From: Halomonas organivorans
GTDB taxonomy: Bacteria > Pseudomonadota > Gammaproteobacteria > Pseudomonadales > Halomonadaceae
Assembly (NCBI RefSeq): GCF_014192055.1
Contig: NZ_JACHXM010000008.1
Location: 1-64,000 of the forward strand
Length of the DNA: 64,000 bases
Reading direction: 5' to 3'
Both the position numbers and the translations under genes were made by a program. This document shows positions 17,313 to 25,187 of the stretch, in pieces. The notes beneath the pieces are model-generated. The model searched no databases, was not told the origin of the DNA, and saw nothing but the letters and a program-made list of their open reading frames with translations. Each line of letters starts with the position of its first letter. Positions within the stretch are counted from its first letter, which is position 1.

Positions 17313-19846
17313 GAGGGCATCCTCTCGTGGGTTGTTGTTGTGATGGTGGATTGCGCGGCGAACCATCCCGCCAGGCGCTCGCGCACCGCGGCGGCGTCGT
17401 CGAGGACCAGCAGCTCGGGGATCGTCCCGGCCAGGGCCGCGACGTCCAGGCGACGCAGCGCGGCCTTGATCGCCGGCACCCGGGCCGGCTCCACCGAGAG
17501 CTCGTCGACGCCCAGCGCCGCCAGCAGCGGCGCGGCCAGGTCGTCGCCGGCGGCGGCGCCGCACACCCCGACCGGACAGCGCCCGGCGGCGCCCTCCACG
17601 GTGGTGTGGATCAGCGTCAGCACCGCCGGATGCAGCACGTCGGCGCGGGCCGCCAGCCCGGGATCCTCGCGATCCATGGCCAAGGTGTACTGGGTCAGGT
17701 CGTTGGTGCCGATGGACAGGAAGTCGGCCTCGGCGGCGAGACGCCGGGCACACAGGGCCGCGCTCGGCACCTCGATCATGGCGCCCAGCGCCGGCAGCCG
17801 GGTCAGGCCCAGCCCCTCGGCGAGACGCTCGAGGCGTTCGCGCACCCGGGCCAGCTCGCCGGCGTCGCCGATCATCGGCACCATGATGCGCAGCCGCTCC
17901 GGGGCCGTGACGCCGAGCAGCGCGCGCAGTTGGGCATCGAGCAGTTCGGGATGGCTCTCCCACAGCCGCGAGCCGCGCAGGCCCAGCGCCGGGTTGGGCG
18001 CCTGGGGCAGGCGCAGGTAAGGCAGCTGCTTGTCGGCGCCGATATCCAGGGTGCGGATGATCACCGGCTTGCCGCCCAGGGCATCCACCGCGGCCTGGTA
18101 CTCGCCGCGCTGGTCGGCCTCGCTGGGTGCCGCGGACCGTTCGAGGAACAGGAACTCGCTGCGCATCAGGCCGATGCCGTCGGCGCCCGCCTCGGCGGCC
18201 AACCGCGCCTCATCGGCGGAGCCGATATTGGCGCCCACCTCGATCTCGCGACCGTCGCGGGTGACGGCCGGCTCATGAGCGGCGGCCCGCTCCCGGGCGG
18301 CGCGTTCGGCGCGCTCGGCGATGGCCGCCTCGACTTCGGCCAGGCGCGCGGCGCTCGGTGCCGGCTCGAGCAGCCCGGCTTCGGCATCGAGCACGGCCCG
18401 CTCGCCGTCGAGCTCGCCGATGCAATGGCCCATGGCCACCAGGCAGGGAATCCCGCGGGCCCGGGCCAGGATCGCCACGTGGGAGGTGGTACCACCGGCG
18501 GCGAGACACAGCCCGGCCGGGCGGGCCTCGGCCAGGGCCACCAGCTCGGAGGGGGTAAGATCCTCGGCGAGCACGATGGCCCCGGCGGGCACCTCGGGCA
18601 CTGACGCCTCGGCCTCGGCGAACTCGGCCATCACCCGGCGCTGCAGGTCGCGCAGATCGGCGACGCGTCCGGCGAGCAGCGGGTTGCCGCTGCCGGACAG
18701 GCGCTCGGCCTCGGCGTCCAGTGCTTCGCGCCAGGCCTGTCCGGCGCTGCGGCCCGCGGCGAGACGATCGTCTGCCGCCCGGCGCAGGTCGGGATCCTCC
18801 AGCCAGGCCTGGTGGGCGGCGAAGATTTCCGCCTCGGCCTCCTGGCCGGCCGCCCGGGCGCGCCGATACGCGGCATCGAGGGCGTCGCCCACCGTTTCCA
18901 GGGCGCGGGTCAGACGCGGCGCCTCGACCGACTGGCCCTCGCCGTCCCGCGGCACCCGCGGCAGCGCCGGGGTGTAGGCAACCAGCGGACCGATCGCCAG
19001 GCCGGTGCTGGCCACCAGGCCGGGATACTGACCGTCGGCGGCCTCGGCGAGGCTCGCCTGAGGTGCCGGGGCCGGCTCGGCGGCCTCGGGCGTGGTCAGC
19101 AGCCGCTGGGCGGCGTCCAGGGCCGCCTCGGCTCGCTCGCCCCGCGCCGTCAGCGTCAGCGACGTGCCCTCCACGACTCCCAGGTTCATCAGCGCGCTGA
19201 GGCTGTCGGCCGAAGCCTCGCCGTCCACCGAGGCCACCGTCAGGCTTACCGAGTGCTCCCTGGCGATGGCGCGCAGCCGCGCGGCGGGCCGAGCGTGCAG
19301 GCCGGCGGCCAGCGCCAGGACCAGCTCGCAAGAGCGGGTCGGCCCGTCGGCCACAGCGGGCGACGCGTGCTGCTGCGTCTGAGTCAGAGTCAGCAGCGCG
19401 TCGCCCTGGGCCACGCGCTGTCCGCTGGGCCGCTCGACCGGCTCGATCCGGTGGCCGGCGGGCTCGGTGACCACCAGCGGGGTGATCAGGGCCTTGGCCC
19501 GCCGCGCCAGCAGGTCGGGGGCGAAGCGACACAGCGGCTGGCCGGCGGCCACCCGATCGCCGGTCGTGACGACCAATTCGATGCCCTCGCCGTCCAGTTC
19601 GACGGTATCCAGGCCCAGGTGGAGCAGCAGTTCGACGCCCTCGGCGGTGCGCAGGGTCACGGCATGGCGAGTCCGGGCACACTGCACCACTTCGCCGTCG
19701 CAGGGGGCATGCAGGGTGTCGCCCAGGGGATCCAGGGCGACGCCCTCGCCCAGCGCCAGGCCGGCGAAGACCGGGTCCGGCACCGCGTGCAGGGGCAGCA
19801 GCACGCCATTGCACGGCGCCTGCAGGGTCAGGGATGGGGTAGGCAT
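17309..19846 (-). CDS. nagF: Fused PTS EIIA-HPr-Enzyme I for GlcNAc
   Basis: An 845-residue multiphosphoryl transfer protein. Residues ~1-160 are a Crr-like EIIA (active His76 in LLLHLGLDTVEL), ~175-255 an HPr (His184 in LAAGLHARPAARL), and ~270-845 Enzyme I (His456 in GGTTSHVAILARARGIPC, later RSEFLFLERS and the C-terminal PEP-binding barrel). It takes phosphate from PEP to the EIIB of NagE. Start set at ATG 19846, which has GGAG 6 nt upstream; an in-frame ATG at 19858 lacks a ribosome site. Overlaps nagE by 4 nt. Same fusion and neighbours as Pseudomonas nagF. Confidence 0.92.
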   Translation of the reverse strand: MPTPSLTLQAPCNGVLLPLHAVPDPVFAGLALGEGVALDPLGDTLHAPCDGEVVQCARTRHAVTLRTAEGVELLLHLGLDTVELDGEGIELVVTTGDRVAAGQPLCRFAPDLLARRAKALITPLVVTEPAGHRIEPVERPSGQRVAQGDALLTLTQTQQHASPAVADGPTRSCELVLALAAGLHARPAARLRAIAREHSVSLTVASVDGEASADSLSALMNLGVVEGTSLTLTARGERAEAALDAAQRLLTTPEAAEPAPAPQASLAEAADGQYPGLVASTGLAIGPLVAYTPALPRVPRDGEGQSVEAPRLTRALETVGDALDAAYRRARAAGQEAEAEIFAAHQAWLEDPDLRRAADDRLAAGRSAGQAWREALDAEAERLSGSGNPLLAGRVADLRDLQRRVMAEFAEAEASVPEVPAGAIVLAEDLTPSELVALAEARPAGLCLAAGGTTSHVAILARARGIPCLVAMGHCIGELDGERAVLDAEAGLLEPAPSAARLAEVEAAIAERAERAARERAAAHEPAVTRDGREIEVGANIGSADEARLAAEAGADGIGLMRSEFLFLERSAAPSEADQRGEYQAAVDALGGKPVIIRTLDIGADKQLPYLRLPQAPNPALGLRGSRLWESHPELLDAQLRALLGVTAPERLRIMVPMIGDAGELARVRERLERLAEGLGLTRLPALGAMIEVPSAALCARRLAAEADFLSIGTNDLTQYTLAMDREDPGLAARADVLHPAVLTLIHTTVEGAAGRCPVGVCGAAAGDDLAAPLLAALGVDELSVEPARVPAIKAALRRLDVAALAGTIPELLVLDDAAAVRERLAGWFAAQSTITTTTHERMPS
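17331..17341 (-). promoter_or_regulatory. CA-motif (possible Hfq/Crc site) before nagE
   Basis: The minus strand reads ACAACAACAAC, four bases before the GAGAGG ribosome site of nagE (17321-17326). It lies inside the 3' end of nagF, where it encodes a run of threonines, so the tract sits in coding sequence yet keeps the same spacing as the copies before nagF and gtsA. Confidence 0.5.
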
Positions 19847-19860
19847 GGAAGTCTCCATGG

Positions 19861-19871
19861 GTTGTTGTTGT
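19861..19871 (-). promoter_or_regulatory. CA-motif (possible Hfq/Crc site) before nagF
   Basis: The minus strand reads ACAACAACAACCCATGGAG, placing an AAnAAnAA tract five bases before the GGAG ribosome site used by ATG 19846. The context is almost identical to that before nagE. Function is inferred from the Pseudomonas Hfq/Crc rule. Confidence 0.5.
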
Positions 19872-19926
19872 CTTGGCGAAAGGCCTTGGCAAAAAGGCCT
19901 GGGCGGCAGGCCTCACCGACCACCGA

Positions 19927-20937
19927 TCAGATGGTGCGGGTAACCTTGCGCAGGTGACGGGGACGGTCCGGGTCGCTGCCCCGGGCCTCGGCCAGCCCGG
20001 CGGCCATGGCGTAGAAGCTCTGGACTACCGACAGCGGCTGCAGGTCGTCGTGGCCGGCGTCGGTCAGGGTCAGGTGGCGCCGGGCAACGCCCGCATCGGC
20101 GGCCAGCAGCACCCGGGCGCCCACGCCCTCGAGCCACGCGGCCAGCTCCAGCAGCCCGGCCTGCTCGGCGCCGGGCGGCGCGAACACCAGCACCGGATAG
20201 CCCTCCTCGATCAGCGCCATGGGCCCGTGGCGCACCTCGGCGCCGCTGAACGGCTCGGCCTGGATGGCGCAGGTCTCCTTGAACTTGAGCGCCGCCTCCT
20301 GGGCCACCGCCAGGCCGGGACCGCGGCCGATCACCATCATCCGCTCGACGCCGCCCAGGGCCTCGATGGCCGGCGACCAGTCCTGCCCGGCCGCCTCGCT
20401 CAGGCGATCGGGCAGCGCCTCGAGCGCCGCCAGCAGCGTCTCGTCGCCGGCCCAATGGCCGACCAGTTGGGCGCCGGCGGACAGCGTCGCCAGGTAGCTC
20501 TTGGTCGCCGCCACGCTGAGTTCCTCCCCGGCGAACAGCGCCACCTCGTCGTCGCTGGCCTCGCCCAGCGGCGACTCGGGGGTGTTGACCAGCGCCAGGG
20601 TGCGGGCGCCGCCGGCGGCCAGGGCCCGCTGGGCGGTGATCAGGTCGGGGCTCTGCCCCGATTGGGAGATCGCCACCGCCAGCTGGCCGGACAGCCGCCA
20701 GGGAGCGCCGGCCAGTGAAGGCGGCAGCGAGGCCACCGGGATGCCCAGGTGCTTCATGACCAGATAGCCCAGGTAGGCCGCGGCGTGGTCGGAGCTGCCG
20801 CGGGCCACGGTCAGCGCGCCACTCGGCGGCGCGTCGCGCAGGCGGGCGCCCAGCGAGGCCAGGACCTCGGCGTTGCGTTGCAGCTGTCCGCGGATCCGTT
20901 CGGGCGCGTTGCGGGCTTCGTCAAGCATCAGTGACAT
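19927..20937 (-). CDS. SIS-domain glucosamine-6-phosphate deaminase/isomerase (NagB-II type)
   Basis: A 336-residue protein with two SIS (sugar isomerase) domains, like the isomerase half of GlmS. Conserved parts are ARGSSDHAAAYLGYL (first SIS), ISQSGQSPDLI (phosphosugar-binding serines), TKSYLATLSAG and GRGPGLAVAQEAALKFKET (second SIS), ending HLRKVTRTI. It lacks a glutaminase domain, so it should work as the non-classical GlcN-6-P deaminase that follows NagA in GlcNAc use, giving fructose-6-P. It overlaps nagA by 17 nt and precedes nagF. The Pseudomonas nag cluster has the same gene in this place. Confidence 0.87.
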   Translation of the reverse strand: MSLMLDEARNAPERIRGQLQRNAEVLASLGARLRDAPPSGALTVARGSSDHAAAYLGYLVMKHLGIPVASLPPSLAGAPWRLSGQLAVAISQSGQSPDLITAQRALAAGGARTLALVNTPESPLGEASDDEVALFAGEELSVAATKSYLATLSAGAQLVGHWAGDETLLAALEALPDRLSEAAGQDWSPAIEALGGVERMMVIGRGPGLAVAQEAALKFKETCAIQAEPFSGAEVRHGPMALIEEGYPVLVFAPPGAEQAGLLELAAWLEGVGARVLLAADAGVARRHLTLTDAGHDDLQPLSVVQSFYAMAAGLAEARGSDPDRPRHLRKVTRTI

Positions 20938-22051
20938 GGGGTTCTCCTTCGATGCGCCGGCCCGCCACGTGGACGGCCTGCAGGTTGAGTTCGGGGTCCA
21001 GGACCACCAGGTCGGCCCGGGCGCCCTCGGCCAGGCGGCCCAGGTCCTGGCGGCCGAGGAAGTCGGCGGGAAAGCGCGACAGCCGATCCGAGGCCTCGGC
21101 CAGCGTCAGGCCGAGGCTCACCAGGTTGCGCAGCGCCTGGTCCATGGTCAGGGTGCTGCCGGCAAGGGTGCCGTCGGCCAGGCGCACGCCGCCCAGGCAT
21201 TTGGTGACGGCCTGCTCGCCGAGCCGATAGTCGCCGTCGGGCATGCCCGCCGCGGCGGTGGAATCGGTGACCGCATAGAGATGGGGAATGCTGCGCAGGG
21301 CGGCGCGGATGGCACCGGGATGCACGTGCAGCAGGTCGGGGATCAGCTCGGCGTAGTCGGCATGGGCCAGGGCCGCGCCGACCATGCCGGGCTTGCGGTG
21401 ATGCAGCCCGCTCATGGCATTGAACAGGTGGGTGAAGCCGCAGGCGCCGTGCTCGAGCGCTGCCACGCCCTCCTCGTAGCTGCCCAGGGTGTGGCCGAGC
21501 TGCACGCGGATGCCGCGCTCGCTGAGCTGGCGAATCAGGGTCAGGTGGCCGGCCAGTTCCGGCGCCAGGGTCAGCAGGCGGATCGGCGCCAGCCGGCACA
21601 GCGACTCGACCTCTTCGAGCACGCCGGGGCGTGCATGGGACGGCTGGGCGCCGAGCTTGCCGGGATTGATGTAGGGGCCTTCCAGATGCACGCCCAGCAC
21701 GCCAGCGGCGTCCGACGCCGGGTCGCGCAGGTAATCGCCGATGTCGCCGAGCACGCGGCGAATCTCGGCGTCCGGGGCGGTCATGGTGGTGGCCAGCAAG
21801 CCGGTGGTGCCGAAGCGCGCATGGGTGCGCGCCACGGTGGCCAGGGCTGCGCCGCCTTCCATCACGTCCGCCCCGCCGCCGCCGTGCACGTGCAGGTCGA
21901 GGAAGCCGGGCAGGATACGCGGCAAGTCGTTGTCATCGGGGTCCACCGGCGCCTCGGGCAGCGCGGCGAGGCGCCCGTCGCGCCAGCGCAGCTCGCCGAG
22001 CCGCCAGCCGTCGGGGATCAGGACATTGCCGTAGAGCTTGCCTTCATGCAT
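20921..22051 (-). CDS. nagA: N-acetylglucosamine-6-phosphate deacetylase
   Basis: A 376-residue amidohydrolase. The metal-binding HxH is in LDLHVHGGGGADVMEGG, the catalytic glutamate in GVHLEGPYINPGKLGAQ, further metal histidines in VQLGHTLGSYE and GFTHLFNAMSG, and the catalytic aspartate in YAVTDSTAAAGMPDGDY. All are typical of NagA. It removes the acetyl group from GlcNAc-6-P made by the NagF/NagE PTS. The gene lies 12 nt after nagR and overlaps the next gene by 17 nt. Confidence 0.93.
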   Translation of the reverse strand: MHEGKLYGNVLIPDGWRLGELRWRDGRLAALPEAPVDPDDNDLPRILPGFLDLHVHGGGGADVMEGGAALATVARTHARFGTTGLLATTMTAPDAEIRRVLGDIGDYLRDPASDAAGVLGVHLEGPYINPGKLGAQPSHARPGVLEEVESLCRLAPIRLLTLAPELAGHLTLIRQLSERGIRVQLGHTLGSYEEGVAALEHGACGFTHLFNAMSGLHHRKPGMVGAALAHADYAELIPDLLHVHPGAIRAALRSIPHLYAVTDSTAAAGMPDGDYRLGEQAVTKCLGGVRLADGTLAGSTLTMDQALRNLVSLGLTLAEASDRLSRFPADFLGRQDLGRLAEGARADLVVLDPELNLQAVHVAGRRIEGEPHVTDA

Positions 22052-22063
22052 GGGGGCTTCCTC

Positions 22064-22798
22064 TCAGCGGGTGAGTTCGACCACGAAGTCGTAGTAGTCG
22101 GTGCGGCAGTAGGTGACGGTCAGCTCCGCCGGGGTGCCGTCGGCGAGATAGCCCAGGCGGGTCACCTCGAGCAGCGCCTGCCCCTCGGGGACCTCCGCCA
22201 ACCGGGCCAGCTCAGCATCGGCGTTGATCGCGCTGACATGCTGCAGGGCCCGCGCCACGCTGCGGCCGGCGGCGTCCAGGGTGGCGTAGAGCGAACTCTC
22301 CACCGCCTCGGGGTCGCCGAGGATCGCCTGGGGAAGGCAACTCTCCTCCACCGCCATCACCACCCCATCGGCCAGGCGCAGACGCTTGAGCCGGGCGACT
22401 CGGGCGTCACCGGCGAGTCCCAGGCGCAGGCTCTCTTCGGCGGTGGGCGCGGCCAGCGTGCGTGACAGCCAGCGCGAGGTCGGTGTGAAGCCGCGCTGGG
22501 TGAGCATCTCGGTGAAACTCACCAGTCGGGTCAGCGGCTGGTTGAGGCGCGGAGTGATGAAGGTTCCCGACCCGCGCGTGCGACGAATCAGGCCCAGCTC
22601 GGCCAGCCGGTCCAGCGCCTTGCGAGCGGTAATGCGCGAGACGTCCAGCGCCTCGGCCAGGGCCCGCTCGGAAGGCAGCGCCTCGCCGGCCAGCCAGGCG
22701 CCGGCCTCGATGGCGCGCTCGAGCCCGCTGGCCAGCTGGTGATAGAGCGGAGTCGGCAGCGAGGTATCGAGATGAAGCTGTTGCAGGCGGGCATCCAT
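22064..22798 (-). CDS. nagR: GntR/HutC-family repressor of the nag operon
   Basis: A 244-residue regulator with an N-terminal GntR winged helix (ALPSERALAEALDVSRITAR, then LIRRTRGSGTFI) and a C-terminal UTRA ligand domain. First gene of nagR-nagA-nagB-nagF-nagE, so it most likely represses its own operon and is released by GlcNAc-6-P or GlcN-6-P as in NagR/NagQ/DasR homologues. Three copies of a 9-bp repeat resembling HutC-type half-sites lie just upstream. Confidence 0.87.
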   Translation of the reverse strand: MDARLQQLHLDTSLPTPLYHQLASGLERAIEAGAWLAGEALPSERALAEALDVSRITARKALDRLAELGLIRRTRGSGTFITPRLNQPLTRLVSFTEMLTQRGFTPTSRWLSRTLAAPTAEESLRLGLAGDARVARLKRLRLADGVVMAVEESCLPQAILGDPEAVESSLYATLDAAGRSVARALQHVSAINADAELARLAEVPEGQALLEVTRLGYLADGTPAELTVTYCRTDYYDFVVELTR

Positions 22799-22824
22799 GG
22801 GCGGTCTCGTCTTGGCATCTTGAT

Positions 22825-22866
22825 AATACCAATGTAGACCACTAACAATACCAATTAAATACCAAT
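22825..22866. promoter_or_regulatory. Operator cluster upstream of nagR
   Basis: AATACCAAT occurs three times, at 22825-22833, 22847-22855 and 22858-22866 (start-to-start spacing 22 and 11 bp, i.e. about two and one helix turns). Between them the minus strand reads AGTGGTCTA, the half-site of the HutC/DasR-type operator AGTGGTCTAGACCACT. The cluster covers the expected nagR promoter, with a possible -10 TATTAT. Likely NagR binding site. Confidence 0.65.
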
Positions 22867-22962
22867 TGTCTTAGACCTTGGTCCGAGACCTCCCTCGAGC
22901 GCTGCCGACGACGCTTCTCGCCCTCCTCGCGACGGCAGGGAGGGATACCGGCCATCGCCCGA

Positions 22963-22991
22963 TTGGCGCCGGCTGGCGGAATCCGTATAGT
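22963..22991 (+). promoter_or_regulatory. Sigma-70 promoter of rnb
   Basis: -35 TTGGCG (22963-22968) and -10 TATAGT (22986-22991) with a 17-bp spacer. Transcription would start near 22998, giving a short leader of under 30 nt before ATG 23025. Confidence 0.7.
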
Positions 22992-23024
22992 GGCTCCCCT
23001 ACTCCCGCCAATCGATCGTGACCC

Positions 23025-24965
23025 ATGCTGCAGAACAACTCGGTGCTTGCTCAGCTCAAGCAACAGATCCGCGACAACACGCCCCGCGTCGAGGGGGTCA
23101 TCAAGGCCACCGACCGCGGCTTCGGTTTCCTCGAGACCGACGACGGCGAGTCCTACTTCGTGCCGCCCCCCGCCATGAAACAGGTGCTCCATGGCGATCG
23201 GGTCCAGGCCGTGCTCCACGAAGAGGGCGAGAAGAAGTCCGTGGAGCCCGACACCCTGATCGAGAGCGGCATGGAACGCTTCATTGCCCGCGTGAAGAAG
23301 CGCGACGGCCGCCTGGCGGTGATCCCCGATCATCCGTCGATGAACGCGCCGCTCAAGGCGAGGGTCAAGCGCAGCCTCGACGAGGCGAGCCTGGGCGACG
23401 GCGACTGGGTCGTGGTGCGCCTGGTGCGTCATCCGCTCAAGCCCGAGGACCGCGGCTTCTTCACCCAGATCGACGAGCTGGTAGCCAAGACCGACGACCC
23501 GGCGGTGCCCTGGCGGGTGACCCTGGCCCGCCACGCACTGGAGCAGGAATGCCCCGATGCCGGCGACGACTGGCCGCTGCGCGACGAGGGCCTCAGCCGC
23601 GAGGACCTGACCGCCGAGCCGTTCTTCACCATCGACGGCGAGAAGACTCGTGACATGGACGACGCCCTGCGGGTAGTGCCCCGCGAGGGTGGCGGCTGGA
23701 CCCTGACCGTGGCCATCGCCGACCCCACCGCCTACGTCGAGGAAGGCCACGCCGCCGACCTGGAGGCACGCACCCGCGCCTTCACCGTCTATTTGCCGGG
23801 CCAGAACGTCACCATGCTGCCCGAGGCGCTGGCCGACGACCTGTGCTCGCTGTGGGAAGACCGTGAGCGCCCGGTGCTGGCCTGTGCGCTGGACATCGAG
23901 GCCGACGGCAGCCTGGGCGGCTACCGCTTCTTCGCCGCCACCGCCCGCTCCCATGCCAAGCTGGTCTACGACAACGTCTCCGACTGGCTCGAGGGTCAGG
24001 GCGACTGGGCACCGGCGGACGCCATCGGCGAACAGCTCCAGGCCCTGCGCGAGCTGACCGAGGCACGCGCCGCCTGGCGGGCCGAGCATGCCCTGGTGTT
24101 CAAGGATCGCCCGGATTACGTCTTCGATCTCGACGCCGCCGGCAACGTGCTGGACATCCGCACCGAGGAGCGGCGCATCGCCAACCGCATGATCGAGGAA
24201 TCGATGATCGCGGCCAACGCCTGCTGCGCCGACCTGCTGGCCGAACACGTGGGTCACGGCATCTTCAACGTCCATCGCGCCTTCGAGGCCGACAAGGCCG
24301 AGGCGGCCCAGGAGTTCCTGGCCAGCCAGGAGATCCAGGTCGAGCTCGAGGCACTGACCGAGCTGCCCCGCTACAAGGAGCTCAAGCGCGAGCTCGAAGG
24401 CCGCGACGACGCCTGGCTGGACGCCCGACTGCGCCGCTTCCAGGGCTTCACCAACATGTCCGCCCAGCCTGGCCCGCACTTCGGCCTGGGGCTCGATGCC
24501 TACGCCACCTGGACCTCGCCGATCCGCAAGTACGGCGACATGGTCAACCATCGCCTGATCAAGCGCGTGCTCAAGGGCGAGCAGGCTCCGGCCGAGGCCA
24601 GCCTGGCGCTCACCGAGCAGCTCACCGAGCGCCGCCGCCTGAATCGCCTGGCCGAGCGCGACGTCAAGGACTGGCTCTACGTGCGCTTCCTGGGCAACGC
24701 CGCCGAGTCCGGCGAGAGCTTCGAAGCCGAGATCATCGCCATCAACCGTGGCGGCATGCGCGTGCGCCTGACCGCCAACGGTGCCACCGCCTTCGTGCCG
24801 GCGCCGCTGATGCATAGCGACCGCGACAAGGTGGTGATCGATGACAAGGAAGGCCGCATCCAGATCGAGGGCGTCGAGCGCTTCAAGCTCGGCGACGTGA
24901 CCCGCGTGGCACTGACCGAGGCCCGCGAGGAGACCCGCTCGCTGGTCGGCCGCCCGGCCGAGTAA
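23025..24965 (+). CDS. rnb: Exoribonuclease II (RNase II)
   Basis: A 646-residue 3'-5' exoribonuclease (E. coli Rnb 644). Order: two cold-shock RNA-binding domains (GVIKATDRGFGFLET at the start), the RNB catalytic domain with FTIDGEKTRDMDDAL carrying the clustered metal-binding aspartates, and a C-terminal S1 domain (SRGGMRVRL-like INRGGMRVRLTANG). RFQGFTNMSAQPGPHFGLGL and YATWTSPIRKYGDMVNHRL are near-identical to E. coli. Length and lack of a basic tail favour RNase II over RNase R. It degrades unstructured mRNA. A strong terminator follows at 24991. Confidence 0.94.
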   Translation: MLQNNSVLAQLKQQIRDNTPRVEGVIKATDRGFGFLETDDGESYFVPPPAMKQVLHGDRVQAVLHEEGEKKSVEPDTLIESGMERFIARVKKRDGRLAVIPDHPSMNAPLKARVKRSLDEASLGDGDWVVVRLVRHPLKPEDRGFFTQIDELVAKTDDPAVPWRVTLARHALEQECPDAGDDWPLRDEGLSREDLTAEPFFTIDGEKTRDMDDALRVVPREGGGWTLTVAIADPTAYVEEGHAADLEARTRAFTVYLPGQNVTMLPEALADDLCSLWEDRERPVLACALDIEADGSLGGYRFFAATARSHAKLVYDNVSDWLEGQGDWAPADAIGEQLQALRELTEARAAWRAEHALVFKDRPDYVFDLDAAGNVLDIRTEERRIANRMIEESMIAANACCADLLAEHVGHGIFNVHRAFEADKAEAAQEFLASQEIQVELEALTELPRYKELKRELEGRDDAWLDARLRRFQGFTNMSAQPGPHFGLGLDAYATWTSPIRKYGDMVNHRLIKRVLKGEQAPAEASLALTEQLTERRRLNRLAERDVKDWLYVRFLGNAAESGESFEAEIIAINRGGMRVRLTANGATAFVPAPLMHSDRDKVVIDDKEGRIQIEGVERFKLGDVTRVALTEAREETRSLVGRPAE

Positions 24966-24990
24966 GCGCCCTCTAGCGCCATGCCTCGCA

Positions 24991-25024
24991 CGCAAAACGG
25001 CGGCCCTCGGGCCGCCGTTTTGCG
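24991..25024. terminator. Terminator after rnb
   Basis: A perfect 16-bp inverted repeat (CGCAAAACGGCGGCCC and its complement) with a 2-nt loop. A and T runs flank the GC stem, so it can work in both directions. Confidence 0.85.
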
Positions 25025-25066
25025 TTCATCCACACACCAAGAGTCGACGAGCGCAGACCCTTTTTC

Positions 25067-25117
25067 TCGAAGCCACGTCCTCGAAGCCACGTCCTCGAAG
25101 CCACGTCCTCGAAGCCC
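25067..25117. repeat. 14-bp tandem repeat, three full copies and a partial fourth
   Basis: The unit TCGAAGCCACGTCC is repeated without gap at 25067, 25081 and 25095, then TCGAAGCCC starts a diverged copy at 25109. It lies between rnb and the glycosyltransferase gene. There are no spacers, so it is not a CRISPR. Function unknown; copy number may vary between strains. Confidence 0.9.
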
Positions 25118-25187
25118 ATGTCGTCGAACTGTCGCAAAGCCCGCGTAGCGTAATGGCTGAACCATCGGCCCGCGCGGGAGGGACCCT

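Noticed and set aside
14820..18020. A 1066-codon plus-strand open frame opposite the HAD and nag genes
   Set aside because: Antisense shadow of intact nagE and nagF; composition is Q/R/G/H-rich low-complexity with no motif.
22842..24995. A 717-codon minus-strand open frame opposite rnb
   Set aside because: Fully antisense to RNase II, no family features; a GC-skew shadow.
25067..25122. Possible CRISPR array
   Set aside because: Unit is only 14 bp, copies are contiguous without spacers and no cas genes are near.
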